From NCBI GenBank assembly GCA_022360315.1, contig JAKSDA010000566.1, forward strand, positions 1 through 40,609: a stretch of 40,609 nt of DNA. Direction: 5' to 3'. Both the position numbers and the translations under genes were made by a program. Position 1 is the stretch's first letter. Every line of letters starts with the position of its first letter. Under the pieces are notes generated by a model, which worked only from the letters and a program-made list of their open reading frames with translations, did not search any database and had not been told where the DNA came from. Of the stretch, positions 17,847 through 25,809 are shown piece after piece. Source of the DNA: Pseudomonadota bacterium (GTDB taxonomy: Bacteria; Myxococcota_A; Polyangia; Haliangiales; Haliangiaceae).

Positions 17847-19274
17847 ATGGCACACATTTCCGACGAAAAGATCCCCAACAATGTAAATCTGTCCGGCGAT
17901 CGGCGACTGCAGCGCGCCCTGGAGAAATGGCAGCCCAAATACCTGGAGTGGTGGATGGAAATGGGTCCAGAGGGCTTTCAGGCCAACGATATCTACCTGC
18001 GCACCGCGGTCTCGGTCGAACCGGGCGGCTGGGCACATTTCGACTATGTCAAGATGCCGGACTATCGCTGGGGCATCTTTCTGGAGCCCCAGCGCGAAGA
18101 GCGAGTCCATCATTTCGGCGATTTCGTCGGGCAACCGGCATGGCAGGAAGTGCCCGGAGAGTTCCGCAACATGCTCCGCCGCCTGATCGTCACCCAGGGT
18201 GATACCGAACCGGCCTCGGTCGAACAACAGCGCCGGCTGGGCTCGACTGCCCCGTCTCTTTACGACCTGCGCAACCTGTTTCAGGTCAATGTCGAGGAAG
18301 GCCGCCATCTGTGGGCCATGGTCTATCTGCTGCAGAGCTACTTCGGCCGCGACGGTCGCGAAGAGGCCGAAGAATTGCTCTTGCGACGCTCGGGCAATGC
18401 CGACCGACCGCGCATTCTCGGCGCGTTCAACGAGCCGACCAATCACTGGCTTTCTTTTTACATGTTCACGATGTTTACCGACCGGGACGGCAAGTATCAG
18501 CTGTCCGCTCTGTCCGAGAGCGGCTTCGACCCGTTGTCGCGCACCTGCAAATTCATGCTCACAGAAGAGGCCCATCACATGTTCGTGGGCGAAACCGGCG
18601 TGCAGCGGGTCATCGATCGAAGCTGCCAGCTGATGAAGCAAGATGCCAACGAAGATGTCCGGGCCCAGGGCGGGATCGATCTGCCGACCGTCCAGAAATA
18701 CCTGAACCTGTGGTACACGCTCTCGCTCGACCTGTTTGGCGGCGAAGTCTCTTCTAACGCGTCCGATGCGTTCGCTGCCGGCATCAAGGGCCGACACCGC
18801 GAAGGTCGTTACGAGGATCACTCCTGTCTCGAGGCGACCTACACGGTCGAGACTGTTGAGAATGGACCCGGCGGCACAATGCAGATCACTGACAAAGAGG
18901 TGCCAATGCGTACCGCCATGAATGAGATTCTACGCAAGGAGTACATCAAGGACTGCCAGCGGGGCGTGGACAAGTGGAACAAGACCATTGCCAAGCACGG
19001 CATCAACTTCGAGTTACGCCTGCCCAGCGAGCGTTTTCACCGACACATCGGCATATATTCGGATCTGAACACTTGTATCGATGGAAATCCACTCAGTGCT
19101 GAAGAGTGGGAGGCACGCAAGGGCGAATGGCTGCCCAATGCGGACGATGAGAAGTACATCAAGAGCCTCATGCAGCGTGTCACAAAGCCTGGCCAGTTCG
19201 CCGGATGGATAGCTCCACCGCTGCGCGGAATCAACGGTCAGCCCTTTGAATTCGAATATGTACGGTTGTCCTGA
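17847..19274 (+). CDS. boxB: Benzoyl-CoA 2,3-epoxidase, diiron oxygenase subunit BoxB
   Basis: BoxB uses O2 and a di-iron centre to epoxidise benzoyl-CoA, with electrons from the reductase BoxA. The 475-residue length and sequence fit the family throughout. ExxH iron ligands are visible in NVEEGRHLW (about residues 151-154) and LTEEAHHMFVGE (about 240-244). An N-terminal WWxEMGPEGFQ-like segment and LYDLRNLFQVN are typical. The start is ATG 2 bp after the boxC stop. boxA is not in this window, so the electron donor must be encoded elsewhere or beyond this locus. A benzoate-CoA ligase is also missing. The function call is secure; whether the cell grows on benzoate is inference. Confidence 0.94.
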   Translation: MAHISDEKIPNNVNLSGDRRLQRALEKWQPKYLEWWMEMGPEGFQANDIYLRTAVSVEPGGWAHFDYVKMPDYRWGIFLEPQREERVHHFGDFVGQPAWQEVPGEFRNMLRRLIVTQGDTEPASVEQQRRLGSTAPSLYDLRNLFQVNVEEGRHLWAMVYLLQSYFGRDGREEAEELLLRRSGNADRPRILGAFNEPTNHWLSFYMFTMFTDRDGKYQLSALSESGFDPLSRTCKFMLTEEAHHMFVGETGVQRVIDRSCQLMKQDANEDVRAQGGIDLPTVQKYLNLWYTLSLDLFGGEVSSNASDAFAAGIKGRHREGRYEDHSCLEATYTVETVENGPGGTMQITDKEVPMRTAMNEILRKEYIKDCQRGVDKWNKTIAKHGINFELRLPSERFHRHIGIYSDLNTCIDGNPLSAEEWEARKGEWLPNADDEKYIKSLMQRVTKPGQFAGWIAPPLRGINGQPFEFEYVRLS

Positions 19275-19295
19275 GATTGATTGGCCGACACATTG

Positions 19296-19363
19296 GGCGA
19301 AAGTGCGCTGGTTAGGCTGGTATCAGCCAATGTATTCTGGCTAACTAATCCCAAGTTTTCGCC
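19296..19363 (+). other. Nested inverted repeats downstream of boxB (possible structured RNA)
   Basis: Three inverted repeats nest within 68 bases: GGCGAAA (19296) with TTTCGCC (19357), GTTAG (19311) with CTAAC (19341), and GGCTG-GTAT-CAGCC (19315-19328). They lie between boxB and the NPC-repeat gene, in DNA with no ORF. No U run follows, so a simple terminator is unlikely; a 3'-end structure or small RNA is possible. Confidence 0.3.
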
Positions 19364-19549
19364 GCAGAATGTTCATTTTGCGCCACCAAAACTAGCCAGT
19401 TTGGATCCAGCTCTGCTAGGTTCGGGCTGCTGCTGCCGCTCGGGCTAAAAAAACCTGGCCACGTCGTGTAAGCAGTGGGTTCTTGTTACGTTTACCACGG
19501 CATATTCATCTGTTCTCAGTGGACTGAAGAACTTTAAGGAGCAAAGGTA

Positions 19550-19744
19550 ATGCGTTTCCTCCGTTGTGCGATCTTGGCCATTGGTCTCATGGGTTTCGGA
19601 TTGTCCGCCGGTGCCTGCGGCAGTAAGCAAACCGATCCCGCAAATCCCTGTGCGAATCCGTGCGCAAATCCCTGCGCCAACCCGTGCGCAAATCCCTGCG
19701 CCAACCCGTGCGCGAATCCCTGCGCCAATCCCTGCGGAAACTAG
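19550..19744 (+). CDS. Small lipoprotein with eight Asn-Pro-Cys repeats
   Basis: The 64-residue product has a signal peptide and a lipobox (SAGAC). After a short linker it consists of NPCA repeated seven times, NPCG, and a final Asn. AAGGAG stands 8 bases before the ATG, so translation is well supported. The mature protein would be lipid-anchored, and about one residue in four would be Cys. Such a chain could bind metal, form disulfides or be cross-linked; none of this can be read from the sequence. I do not recognise a named family, although Asn-Pro-Cys-rich proteins occur in several Gram-negative phyla. It stands alone between boxB and an aldo/keto reductase. Confidence 0.75.
   Translation: MRFLRCAILAIGLMGFGLSAGACGSKQTDPANPCANPCANPCANPCANPCANPCANPCANPCGN
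19643..19738 (+). repeat. Eight 12-bp tandem repeats encoding NPCA
   Basis: Eight in-frame units of AATCCCTGCGCC type alternate between CCCTG and CCGTG forms, giving a partly 24-bp higher-order period. This suggests growth by pairwise duplication. Copy number could vary by slippage. Confidence 0.9.
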
Positions 19745-19756
19745 ATAAAACATCTA

Positions 19757-19797
19757 GATACTGCACTGACAGAAACACATTGATTGTGGATCAAACG
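19757..19797 (+). repeat. Intergenic repeat, copy 1
   Basis: GATACTGCAC followed by AGAAACACATTG and TTGTGGATCA closely matches a second copy at 21009-21046; the two differ by a four-base gap and a few substitutions. The unit is not coding in either place. Confidence 0.55.
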
Positions 19798-19809
19798 AGG
19801 TGTTTCTGT
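19769..19809 (+). terminator. Inverted repeat after the NPC-repeat gene
   Basis: ACAGAAACAC (19769-19778) is the exact inverse of GTGTTTCTGT (19800-19809), with a 21-base loop. It begins 25 bp after the stop codon. It could act as a terminator or processing hairpin, but lacks a T tail. Confidence 0.35.
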
Positions 19810-19864
19810 TGTGAGGCCAACGGCCGGGAGTCCGACCGTCCGGGGGGGGTTTTGCCCGAGAATG

Positions 19865-19893
19865 ACAGCCCGAGCGCGAAGCGGTCGGGCTGT
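19865..19893. terminator. GC-rich stem-loop
   Basis: ACAGCCCGA (19865-19873) pairs with TCGGGCTGT (19885-19893) around an 11-base loop. It is a stable candidate for transcription termination downstream of the lipoprotein gene, without a T run. Confidence 0.35.
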
Positions 19894-20136
19894 GTGCGAT
19901 CGCGCTGCATCCCTTCCAACGTGATCGTGTGTAGATAGCCCAGTAGTTGACGAAAAAGGTATGGCTGCGTCAAGTCCGATGCAGGTATGCCTTTTTTTGT
20001 TTTCTGTCCAGCAATCGAATACTGTTTGATTGTGAACATCGCTATTTGATACGAGGCGACCGCATGGTCAGGGGATACACCGATACTTCCGGTCTATATT
20101 TGGCGGTCCGACAGGCATCTGCGTTATCCTGATCCC

Positions 20137-20955
20137 ATGGACCGCCGGCAGCTTGGAGCGACAGGGCTTTTGGTGCCCGCAGTTGGCCTCGGCACATATC
20201 GAGTGTTCCAGGCCGGCAACGACGCTGACAGAGCTCGCTGTGAGGCGGTTGTCGACGCCGCATGTTCCGACCACAGCGGAGTTGCTCTTTTCGACTCGTC
20301 ACCCATGTACGGCAATGCCGAGAGCGTGCTGGCCGAGTCGCTGGTCGATCGACGCGACCGCGCGTTTGTCGCGACCAAAGTGTGGGCGCGCAACCGAGCT
20401 ATGGGCGAGCAACAGATCGAGCGCGCCCTGGGTTTTTTCGAGCGAGTCGACATCTATCAGATTCACAATCTCCTCGGCAAGGACGACCATCTGCCCTACT
20501 TGCGCCATCTCAAGGGCGGTGGTCGGGTGCGTGCGATCGGTGCCACGCATTATTTGCCTTCGGCGATCGGCGACTTGCTCGAACTCATGCGGCACCGCGA
20601 AGTCGATACGGTACAGGTGCCGTATCACCCCCTCGAGCGCAGCGTCGAGGCCGAGCTATTGCCCGAGGCCGAGCGGCTCGGCATCGGCGTCATCGTCATG
20701 ACACCGCTGGGCTCGGGCCGATTGGTCGAGCGCACACCAAGTCCGGCCGAGCTCGCCCCGCTGGCAGAGTTTGGCGTGTACACCTGGTCGCAGGTGCTAC
20801 TCAAATGGATTCTCAGCGATCCCCGGGTCCACGCGGTCATCCCGGCGACCCGTAGTGCCGACCACATGCGCGAAAACATGGCAGCCGGAAATCCACCCTG
20901 GTTCACAGGTGACGAGCGCATGTATGTCCGGCGCCTGGTCTCCAGGTTGCTTTGA
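20137..20955 (+). CDS. Aldo/keto reductase
   Basis: This 272-residue NADPH-dependent oxidoreductase has the AKR catalytic set in order: Asp53 and Tyr58 (FDSSPMYG), Lys81 (VATKVWA) and His110 (IYQIHN). RVRAIGATHY, VQVPYHPLER and IPATRSADHM are typical of bacterial AKRs of the plant-pathway regulator type. It is somewhat short, and the end lacks the extended C-terminal loop that shapes substrate choice in longer members. It would reduce an aldehyde or ketone in the cytoplasm; the substrate is unknown. It appears to be transcribed alone, with no strong ribosome site before the ATG. Confidence 0.85.
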   Translation: MDRRQLGATGLLVPAVGLGTYRVFQAGNDADRARCEAVVDAACSDHSGVALFDSSPMYGNAESVLAESLVDRRDRAFVATKVWARNRAMGEQQIERALGFFERVDIYQIHNLLGKDDHLPYLRHLKGGGRVRAIGATHYLPSAIGDLLELMRHREVDTVQVPYHPLERSVEAELLPEAERLGIGVIVMTPLGSGRLVERTPSPAELAPLAEFGVYTWSQVLLKWILSDPRVHAVIPATRSADHMRENMAAGNPPWFTGDERMYVRRLVSRLL

Positions 20956-21008
20956 TCGGCTGTGCCCGTGCCCGAAAGGGCAGTCCGGGGCGAACCGGGT
21001 TGTGACCC

Positions 21009-21046
21009 GATACTACACAGCAACACATTGGTTGTGGATCAGAGCA
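21009..21046 (+). repeat. Intergenic repeat, copy 2
   Basis: This copy reads GATACTACACAGCAACACAT then TGGTTGTGGATCA and aligns with 19757-19797 along its whole length. Its last bases overlap the stop codon of the minus-strand lipoprotein gene. Two copies 1.2 kb apart suggest a dispersed element. Confidence 0.55.
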
Positions 21047-21683
21047 GCGATTCCCGGCTGATCAAGTAGAGCGCGGCCCTGGCGCATTTGCGCACGGTTT
21101 TCTCCTCGTTCACACTGGGGCCGCCGCGAACCTGCAGGATGCAGCGGCTGTCGGGATCGACAAATTTATAGGTGTAGGAATCGTCCGGGCCTTTGGGTCT
21201 GACCCTGACGCAGGCAAACACGCCGATCGCCTCGTTCGATTGCAGGCCGTCGGCTCTGCATTTGCTCGCGAGCGACTTCTCATCGGCGGGAATCGAGCAA
21301 TACGCTGAGATATTGCACAGTTCATCGCCGGGCAATACGCCGAGCTTCAACGTCTTCTCGGCCAGTTTTTCCTGCTGCTTGGCGGTCAACTTCTTCCCGC
21401 CGCGACGCACCGAACACACCGACGTGGCATCCAGTCCCGGCTTGGTCTGGTCGACGACCGTCACCGCTGCTTTCTCGCCGAGAAAATCGCCCAGCTGGGC
21501 GGCATCGAGAAGCGTTTCGCAGGCGATCTTGGTCCCGCCTGGCACAGCGGTCTCGACTTTGACCGCTTTGCTCTCGGACCGCTTGTGCGCCGATCGATCG
21601 TCCAGCTTCTTGTTGTATTCCTCGACGCTGTCCTGATTGCAGGCCAGGCAGGCAAACGCCGCGACGAGTAGCAACTTGCCCAT
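21039..21683 (-). CDS. Lipoprotein of unknown function
   Basis: This 214-residue protein starts at ATG 21683, supported by a textbook AGGAGG six bases upstream. The N-terminus MGKLLLVAAFACLACNQ carries a lipoprotein signal with a LACN lipobox, where Asn after the Cys gives no inner-membrane retention signal that I can rely on. The mature part has a charged linker, then a folded domain with at least six further cysteines (CETLL, CSVRR, CNISAYC, KCRAD, CVRVR, CILQV), which could form disulfides in the periplasm. I do not recognise a family. It is antisense to the aldo/keto reductase direction and divergent from the FadL-like gene. Confidence 0.7.
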   Translation of the reverse strand: MGKLLLVAAFACLACNQDSVEEYNKKLDDRSAHKRSESKAVKVETAVPGGTKIACETLLDAAQLGDFLGEKAAVTVVDQTKPGLDATSVCSVRRGGKKLTAKQQEKLAEKTLKLGVLPGDELCNISAYCSIPADEKSLASKCRADGLQSNEAIGVFACVRVRPKGPDDSYTYKFVDPDSRCILQVRGGPSVNEEKTVRKCARAALYLISRESLL

Positions 21684-21862
21684 GGAACACCTCCTGCGCC
21701 CGACCATACCACGATCGAGACTCTCGACGTCGCCAATAACCCGCCAGCTCAGTCGCACTCAACGCCTCACCGCACTCACGCTTCACCTCGCGTCCCGGGC
21801 CCGTGGGACCGGGCGGAGTATGCCGCAACTTGCCGGCGCCTCCATGCTACCATAATCGGCAC

Positions 21863-23323
21863 GTGCTGCGCCTGCCCTGGCATATCGCGGCCGGAACAGT
21901 GCCGCTCATCCTGGTCTTGTGGGTGCGGCTAGCCGCCGCGCAAGATATTCCGTATCACAACTATCTGGTCGGGGACCGCGCCCTCGGACTGGGCGGCGCC
22001 TTCGTCGGACTGGCCGACGACGCATCGGCCACGTTTCACAACCCGGCTGGCATGGCCCTGTTGCCCGATACGTCCATCTCGACCAGTTTCTGGTTGATGG
22101 CATACTATTATCGCGAAATCGAAGACGCCTGGCTGACCAACGATGGAAATTCGGATCTGACCAACCGGGAGTTCTCATCTCCTCCGCTCGTCGCCACGGC
22201 CGTGGCCAAGCTCGGCCGACGCGATGCGAGCGGCCGCAGACCCCATGCATTCGGTTTTGCGGTACTCAAGCCGCTGCGCAAAAAATACCGCTACGCCATG
22301 CTCGCCAAATCTCCGAGCACGTCGTCGCTGTCGTCTCTCGACGTGTCGCACAGCGATCAAGCCCGCTGGTACGGCGTGTCGTACGCATACGATACCCGGC
22401 GCAGATTCGCATTCGGAATCAGTGGTTTTTTGGCTCTCCGTGCGATCAATCACGAGGAGATCGAAGTGCACGGCGAAAGCGGCCCGACCAGTCCTTCGCG
22501 GCCTGGATACGCCAATGTGCGGCATTCGGTGTTTCATGCTTCGTTCATGCACGTGATCGGGCGAGTGGGCGTGATGTGGAGTCCGACGCCGGCCTGGCGC
22601 TTCGGGGTCATGCTTCAGCTGCCGACCATGCGTCTGTCCAGTTCGGCCAACAACCGTGAGCTCACCTTTGACATCGTGGACGAGTCGGGCACAAGCACGG
22701 TCGTACAACGGATCGAGCACGGCTTTCTCACCCCGCGTCGGCCCAATCCGTGGGAAATTCGGCTGGGCGGCACGTGGTTTCCCACCCGCCGTACTCTGAT
22801 CACAACCGATCTCACCATCCACGGATCGGCCGGCGAAAGGGACGACCCGGTCAAACTCGTCCCCAATGCAGAGATTCCGCGGCCGCGGCTTCTCGACATG
22901 GAAGCGTATCTGAGTCCGAGTACGCGCGCGGCCATCGGCGGCGAGTTCTTCCCGGGCAAACGCGTCCCGATGCGAGGCGGATTTCTGGTCCATCGGTCGG
23001 GTCTGCCCGATCTGCCCCAACAGTCCGAAAAATTTTCAGCCAGCGATCTCAACACGGTCGGAGCCTCGTTCAGTATCGGCTGGATCCTATCGGGAGGGCA
23101 CGAACTGTCTTTTGGCGCTGCTGCAACCCACTCGTGGGGAAGTGGATCGGCGCTCGACGAGACCACGCCCAACGGAGCCCGCTATCTGGCCACTCCAGTG
23201 AGCGAAACCACTGTGCTGGTATTCGTGAGCGGAGGCAAACGCGCCTTCAAGCGGCTCGCCAAGCGTCTGGTCAAAGAAGGGGGACAACTGCTCCGCAAGA
23301 GAGAAAACGGGATGCACCGGTGA
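21863..23323 (+). CDS. Outer-membrane beta-barrel protein, OmpP1/FadL-like
   Basis: This protein of about 486 residues starts at GTG 21863, with a signal peptide ending WVRLAAAQ. The mature N-terminus GLGGAFVGLADDASATFHNP followed by AGMALL is the hallmark of the FadL/TodX hydrophobic-substrate transporters and related barrels. Alternating hydrophobic strands run to the end, which is basic and ends in RKRENGMHR instead of the usual C-terminal aromatic residue, so the barrel may have a short extension. FadL-type proteins take up fatty acids or aromatic hydrocarbons. A link to the benzoyl-CoA genes 2.6 kb away is tempting but unproven. No strong ribosome site precedes the GTG. Confidence 0.7.
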   Translation: MLRLPWHIAAGTVPLILVLWVRLAAAQDIPYHNYLVGDRALGLGGAFVGLADDASATFHNPAGMALLPDTSISTSFWLMAYYYREIEDAWLTNDGNSDLTNREFSSPPLVATAVAKLGRRDASGRRPHAFGFAVLKPLRKKYRYAMLAKSPSTSSLSSLDVSHSDQARWYGVSYAYDTRRRFAFGISGFLALRAINHEEIEVHGESGPTSPSRPGYANVRHSVFHASFMHVIGRVGVMWSPTPAWRFGVMLQLPTMRLSSSANNRELTFDIVDESGTSTVVQRIEHGFLTPRRPNPWEIRLGGTWFPTRRTLITTDLTIHGSAGERDDPVKLVPNAEIPRPRLLDMEAYLSPSTRAAIGGEFFPGKRVPMRGGFLVHRSGLPDLPQQSEKFSASDLNTVGASFSIGWILSGGHELSFGAAATHSWGSGSALDETTPNGARYLATPVSETTVLVFVSGGKRAFKRLAKRLVKEGGQLLRKRENGMHR

Positions 23324-23383
23324 GCCGGGCAATACAGTCCCATATGCACGGCGCGATACTGCGTTGCATGCTGCACTGCCCGC

Positions 23384-24703
23384 TCACGACAGGGTAAACG
23401 TGATCGTCGCGCCCTTGCCCGGAGCGCCTTCGGCCCAGATCGTGCCGCCGTGGCGATTGATAATCCGCTTGACTGTGGTGAGTCCGATGCCGGTTCCGCC
23501 AAACTCCTCCTCGCGGTGCAAGCGCTTGAACGGCGCAAAGACATCCTCGATATACGCCATATCAAAACCAGCACCGTTATCCTGCACGAAGAACGCCTGC
23601 TTATCATCACGCTGGGTCTCACCGACCTCGATTCGCGCCCCGGCGACGTTGGCGGTGAACTTCCAGGCATTGTCGAGCAAATTCTCGACCACCACGCGCA
23701 ACAGCTTGTTGTCGGCATACGTTCCCATATGGCGTTGAATTTGTACCTCGACCTGGCGATCGGGGTCGATTTCACGCAGCTTGCGAACCGCTTCCTCGGC
23801 CATTGCCGTGACGTTGCAGGTATATATGTGCACCTCGCCCTGAGTATCGCGGGTCAAATTGAGCAATGCATTGACGATTTCCTTCATTCGCTGACCGGCC
23901 TTGACCGTGCGGTGCAGATAGCCCTTTCCCCGATCATCGAGAGATGAGCCGTACTGCTTGACCAGGATACTGGAAAATCCGCTGATCGATCGAATCGGCT
24001 GGAGCAGCTCGTGGGCCACCGAAAAATTGAATACTTCCAGTTCGCGGTTGTTGCTTTCGAGCTGCGCGATGCGCTGTTCCTGGAACTGGTTGCGATGCTC
24101 GCGCTGCTCGCTTCGCCGCTCGAGGACTTTGAGCCGACGAGCCAGTTCTTCGTTTTGCCGGGCCAGTTCTTGGTTGTGCCGGGACGATTCCCGTTCGGCA
24201 TGTTTGCGGGTGATCCGCTCGCGCCTGATTCGAGCGAGAGCTGAACGGGTCACGGCGAGATCGATCGCCAGAGCGAGTTCGTTGCCCGACGCAACACACC
24301 TGATGTCTCGATTTTCTGGCCCGAGTGGACCGGGCTCATCCGGGCCGGACTCTGTACTGGTTTTTGCCCCGTCGCCGTCATCTGCGTGCCCGGCCCGGGC
24401 ACGTTTTGCCGAGCTTTCGGCCGCTGTCGCTGTTTGCTGGCCGGTGTCTTGCCGGTCGGTGACGACACGCACGACCGGCACGCCAAATCGACGGGCCACC
24501 CCGGCCATTGCCTCGCCGCGCTGCGGCCCGGCGCAAAAAACCACGGCGACGTCGGGTTTGGCGTTGCCAAGGGCCTTTTCGGCAGAAGCGACCGACTCGA
24601 CCACGCCGGCGATCGAAAGGCCCAGCTGCGCGACAGAGCGCTCTATCGCGCCGATGGCGAGTCCTTGATCGCACAACACCACAACTCCGACCGGCGTCTT
24701 CAT
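23384..24703 (-). CDS. Sensor histidine kinase with degenerate N-terminal receiver domain
   Basis: This 439-residue cytoplasmic kinase has no membrane helices. Residues 1-80 look like a receiver fold (VGVVVLCDQGLAIGAIERSV), but the site that should hold the phospho-accepting Asp reads VVFCAGPQR, so it is a pseudo-receiver. A low-complexity linker and a long coiled coil (about 150-225, rich in Glu, Arg and Gln) follow. Then come the H-box FSVAHELLQPIR with His231 and an HATPase domain with LLDNAWKFT (N box), DNGAGFD and GGTGIGL. The kinase half resembles phytochrome-like kinases. No response-regulator gene is adjacent, so this is an orphan kinase. The ATG at 24703 is the only sensible start. 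Confidence 0.82.
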   Translation of the reverse strand: MKTPVGVVVLCDQGLAIGAIERSVAQLGLSIAGVVESVASAEKALGNAKPDVAVVFCAGPQRGEAMAGVARRFGVPVVRVVTDRQDTGQQTATAAESSAKRARAGHADDGDGAKTSTESGPDEPGPLGPENRDIRCVASGNELALAIDLAVTRSALARIRRERITRKHAERESSRHNQELARQNEELARRLKVLERRSEQREHRNQFQEQRIAQLESNNRELEVFNFSVAHELLQPIRSISGFSSILVKQYGSSLDDRGKGYLHRTVKAGQRMKEIVNALLNLTRDTQGEVHIYTCNVTAMAEEAVRKLREIDPDRQVEVQIQRHMGTYADNKLLRVVVENLLDNAWKFTANVAGARIEVGETQRDDKQAFFVQDNGAGFDMAYIEDVFAPFKRLHREEEFGGTGIGLTTVKRIINRHGGTIWAEGAPGKGATITFTLS

Positions 24704-24730
24704 ACGCCAGCTCCCCGGCTCGGCGCCACG

Positions 24731-24925
24731 ATGTCGCGAACTGGTGCAGCAGTGCCGGGCAGCCCGATGGTTTGCTGTCGCGCTGCCTGTACTTGCCTTT
24801 CTTTCCTTGCTCTACTCGGCTGCAATGAAGTCCCGTATGGGAAATTAGCCCAAGAATCATTTATACGCGAGCGATATCATCCCATCCGATGGCGCATGGT
24901 AACGCCCATTTGGCAACGATCATGA
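24731..24925 (+). CDS. Small putative lipoprotein overlapping the epoxide-hydrolase-like gene
   Basis: A 64-residue frame starting at ATG 24731 (or 24767) encodes a signal-like stretch CLSFLALLGC with a good LLGC lipobox and a 34-residue mature part (NEVPYGKLAQESF...). Its TGA overlaps the ATG of the next gene (ATGA, 24922-24925), the same coupling used elsewhere in the window, which argues that it is translated. Against it, the h-region is Cys-rich and no clear ribosome site is seen. It is divergent from the histidine kinase gene, 27 bp away. No family is recognised. Confidence 0.4.
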   Translation: MSRTGAAVPGSPMVCCRAACTCLSFLALLGCNEVPYGKLAQESFIRERYHPIRWRMVTPIWQRS

Positions 24926-25809
24926 CCCCTGTCTCCCACCATCATGTCGATACTCGAACGGGAACATTCCACTATCTCGCCATCGGCGACGAGAGCGCGC
25001 CAATGGCGCTGTGCTTGCATGGATTTCCCGATCAGCCTTCCAGCTTCGTGCCCATCATGAAACACCTGGCTGCAGCAGGGTTGCGCGCCGTGGCTCCGTG
25101 GATGCGCGGATACAGCCCGTCGGTACTGGAGGGCCCCTATGATGTCGGCACTCTGGCCGAGGATGTGATCGAACTGAGCTGTGTCCTGTCGCCCCGGCAG
25201 CCCACCATTCTCATTGGCCACGATTGGGGGGCGGCTGCCACCTACGCCGCGATCGGTCTTGCACCCGGCCGATTTTTGGCGGCTGTCACCCTGGCATTGC
25301 CCCATCCACTCGCCTTCACCTCCAGTTTATTGAGGCAGCCAGGGCAGCTTCGCCGCAGCTGGTACATGCTCTTCTTCCAGTTTTCTGCTCTATCTGAGAC
25401 GATCGTCGCACGGCGGGACTTTGCCTTTATCGACTGGCTGTGGAGAAGTTGGTCGCCCGGCTATCGTCTTCCGGACCAGGCGCGTGACGAGCTCCACCGA
25501 TGCATGGCGGCGAGCATGCCAGCACCCGTCGCGTATTACCGTGCATTGATTCGGCCATTGCGCCATGCGGTGGCTCAGATGCGCGACGGAGCCCGACGCC
25601 GTATTGGCACTCCGACCTTGCATCTCCACGGTGCCGACGACGGCTGTGTTGCTGCGAGCGCTGGTCGCGGGCAAGGGCGATTTTTCGACGGTCCATTTGC
25701 CAGCCACGTCATTCCGGACGCCGGTCATTTTTTGCCTCTCGAAGCACCGGCAGAGGTAGCCGAAAAAACCGTCGCCTGGGTGAATCGGTGGGTTGCAGAC
25801 CTCGGCTAG
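24922..25809 (+). CDS. Alpha/beta-hydrolase, epoxide-hydrolase-like
   Basis: This protein of about 295 residues has the oxyanion motif HGFP (residues 33-36) and the nucleophile elbow GHDWGA with Asp101. Asp instead of Ser marks epoxide hydrolases and haloalkane dehalogenases. The HGFP form and a lid rich in aromatic residues (DFAFIDWLWRSW, VAYYRALIRP) favour an epoxide hydrolase. The acid and base are probably in HGADDG and DAGHFLPLE. It is cytoplasmic, without a signal. ATG at 24922 is preferred for its ATGA overlap with the small upstream frame; 24889 is also in frame. A link with BoxB epoxide chemistry is only speculation. Confidence 0.78.
   Translation: MTPVSHHHVDTRTGTFHYLAIGDESAPMALCLHGFPDQPSSFVPIMKHLAAAGLRAVAPWMRGYSPSVLEGPYDVGTLAEDVIELSCVLSPRQPTILIGHDWGAAATYAAIGLAPGRFLAAVTLALPHPLAFTSSLLRQPGQLRRSWYMLFFQFSALSETIVARRDFAFIDWLWRSWSPGYRLPDQARDELHRCMAASMPAPVAYYRALIRPLRHAVAQMRDGARRRIGTPTLHLHGADDGCVAASAGRGQGRFFDGPFASHVIPDAGHFLPLEAPAEVAEKTVAWVNRWVADLG

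Larger units (their letters stand above)
19745..20136. other. Intergenic region with several inverted repeats, no gene seen
   Basis: No ORF with a ribosome site or recognisable product is present. The stretch holds the hairpins and the repeat copy listed separately, a G-rich run (19842-19848) and a T-rich run (19991-19997). TTGACG (19946) and CGTCAA form a short inverted pair. The last 100 bases should carry the promoter of the aldo/keto reductase gene. Confidence 0.4.

Noticed and set aside
19445..19753. Minus-strand frames opposite the NPC repeats (GAGIRAR-type repeats)
   Set aside because: They mirror the DNA repeat. Only the plus-strand frame has a ribosome site and a lipoprotein signal.
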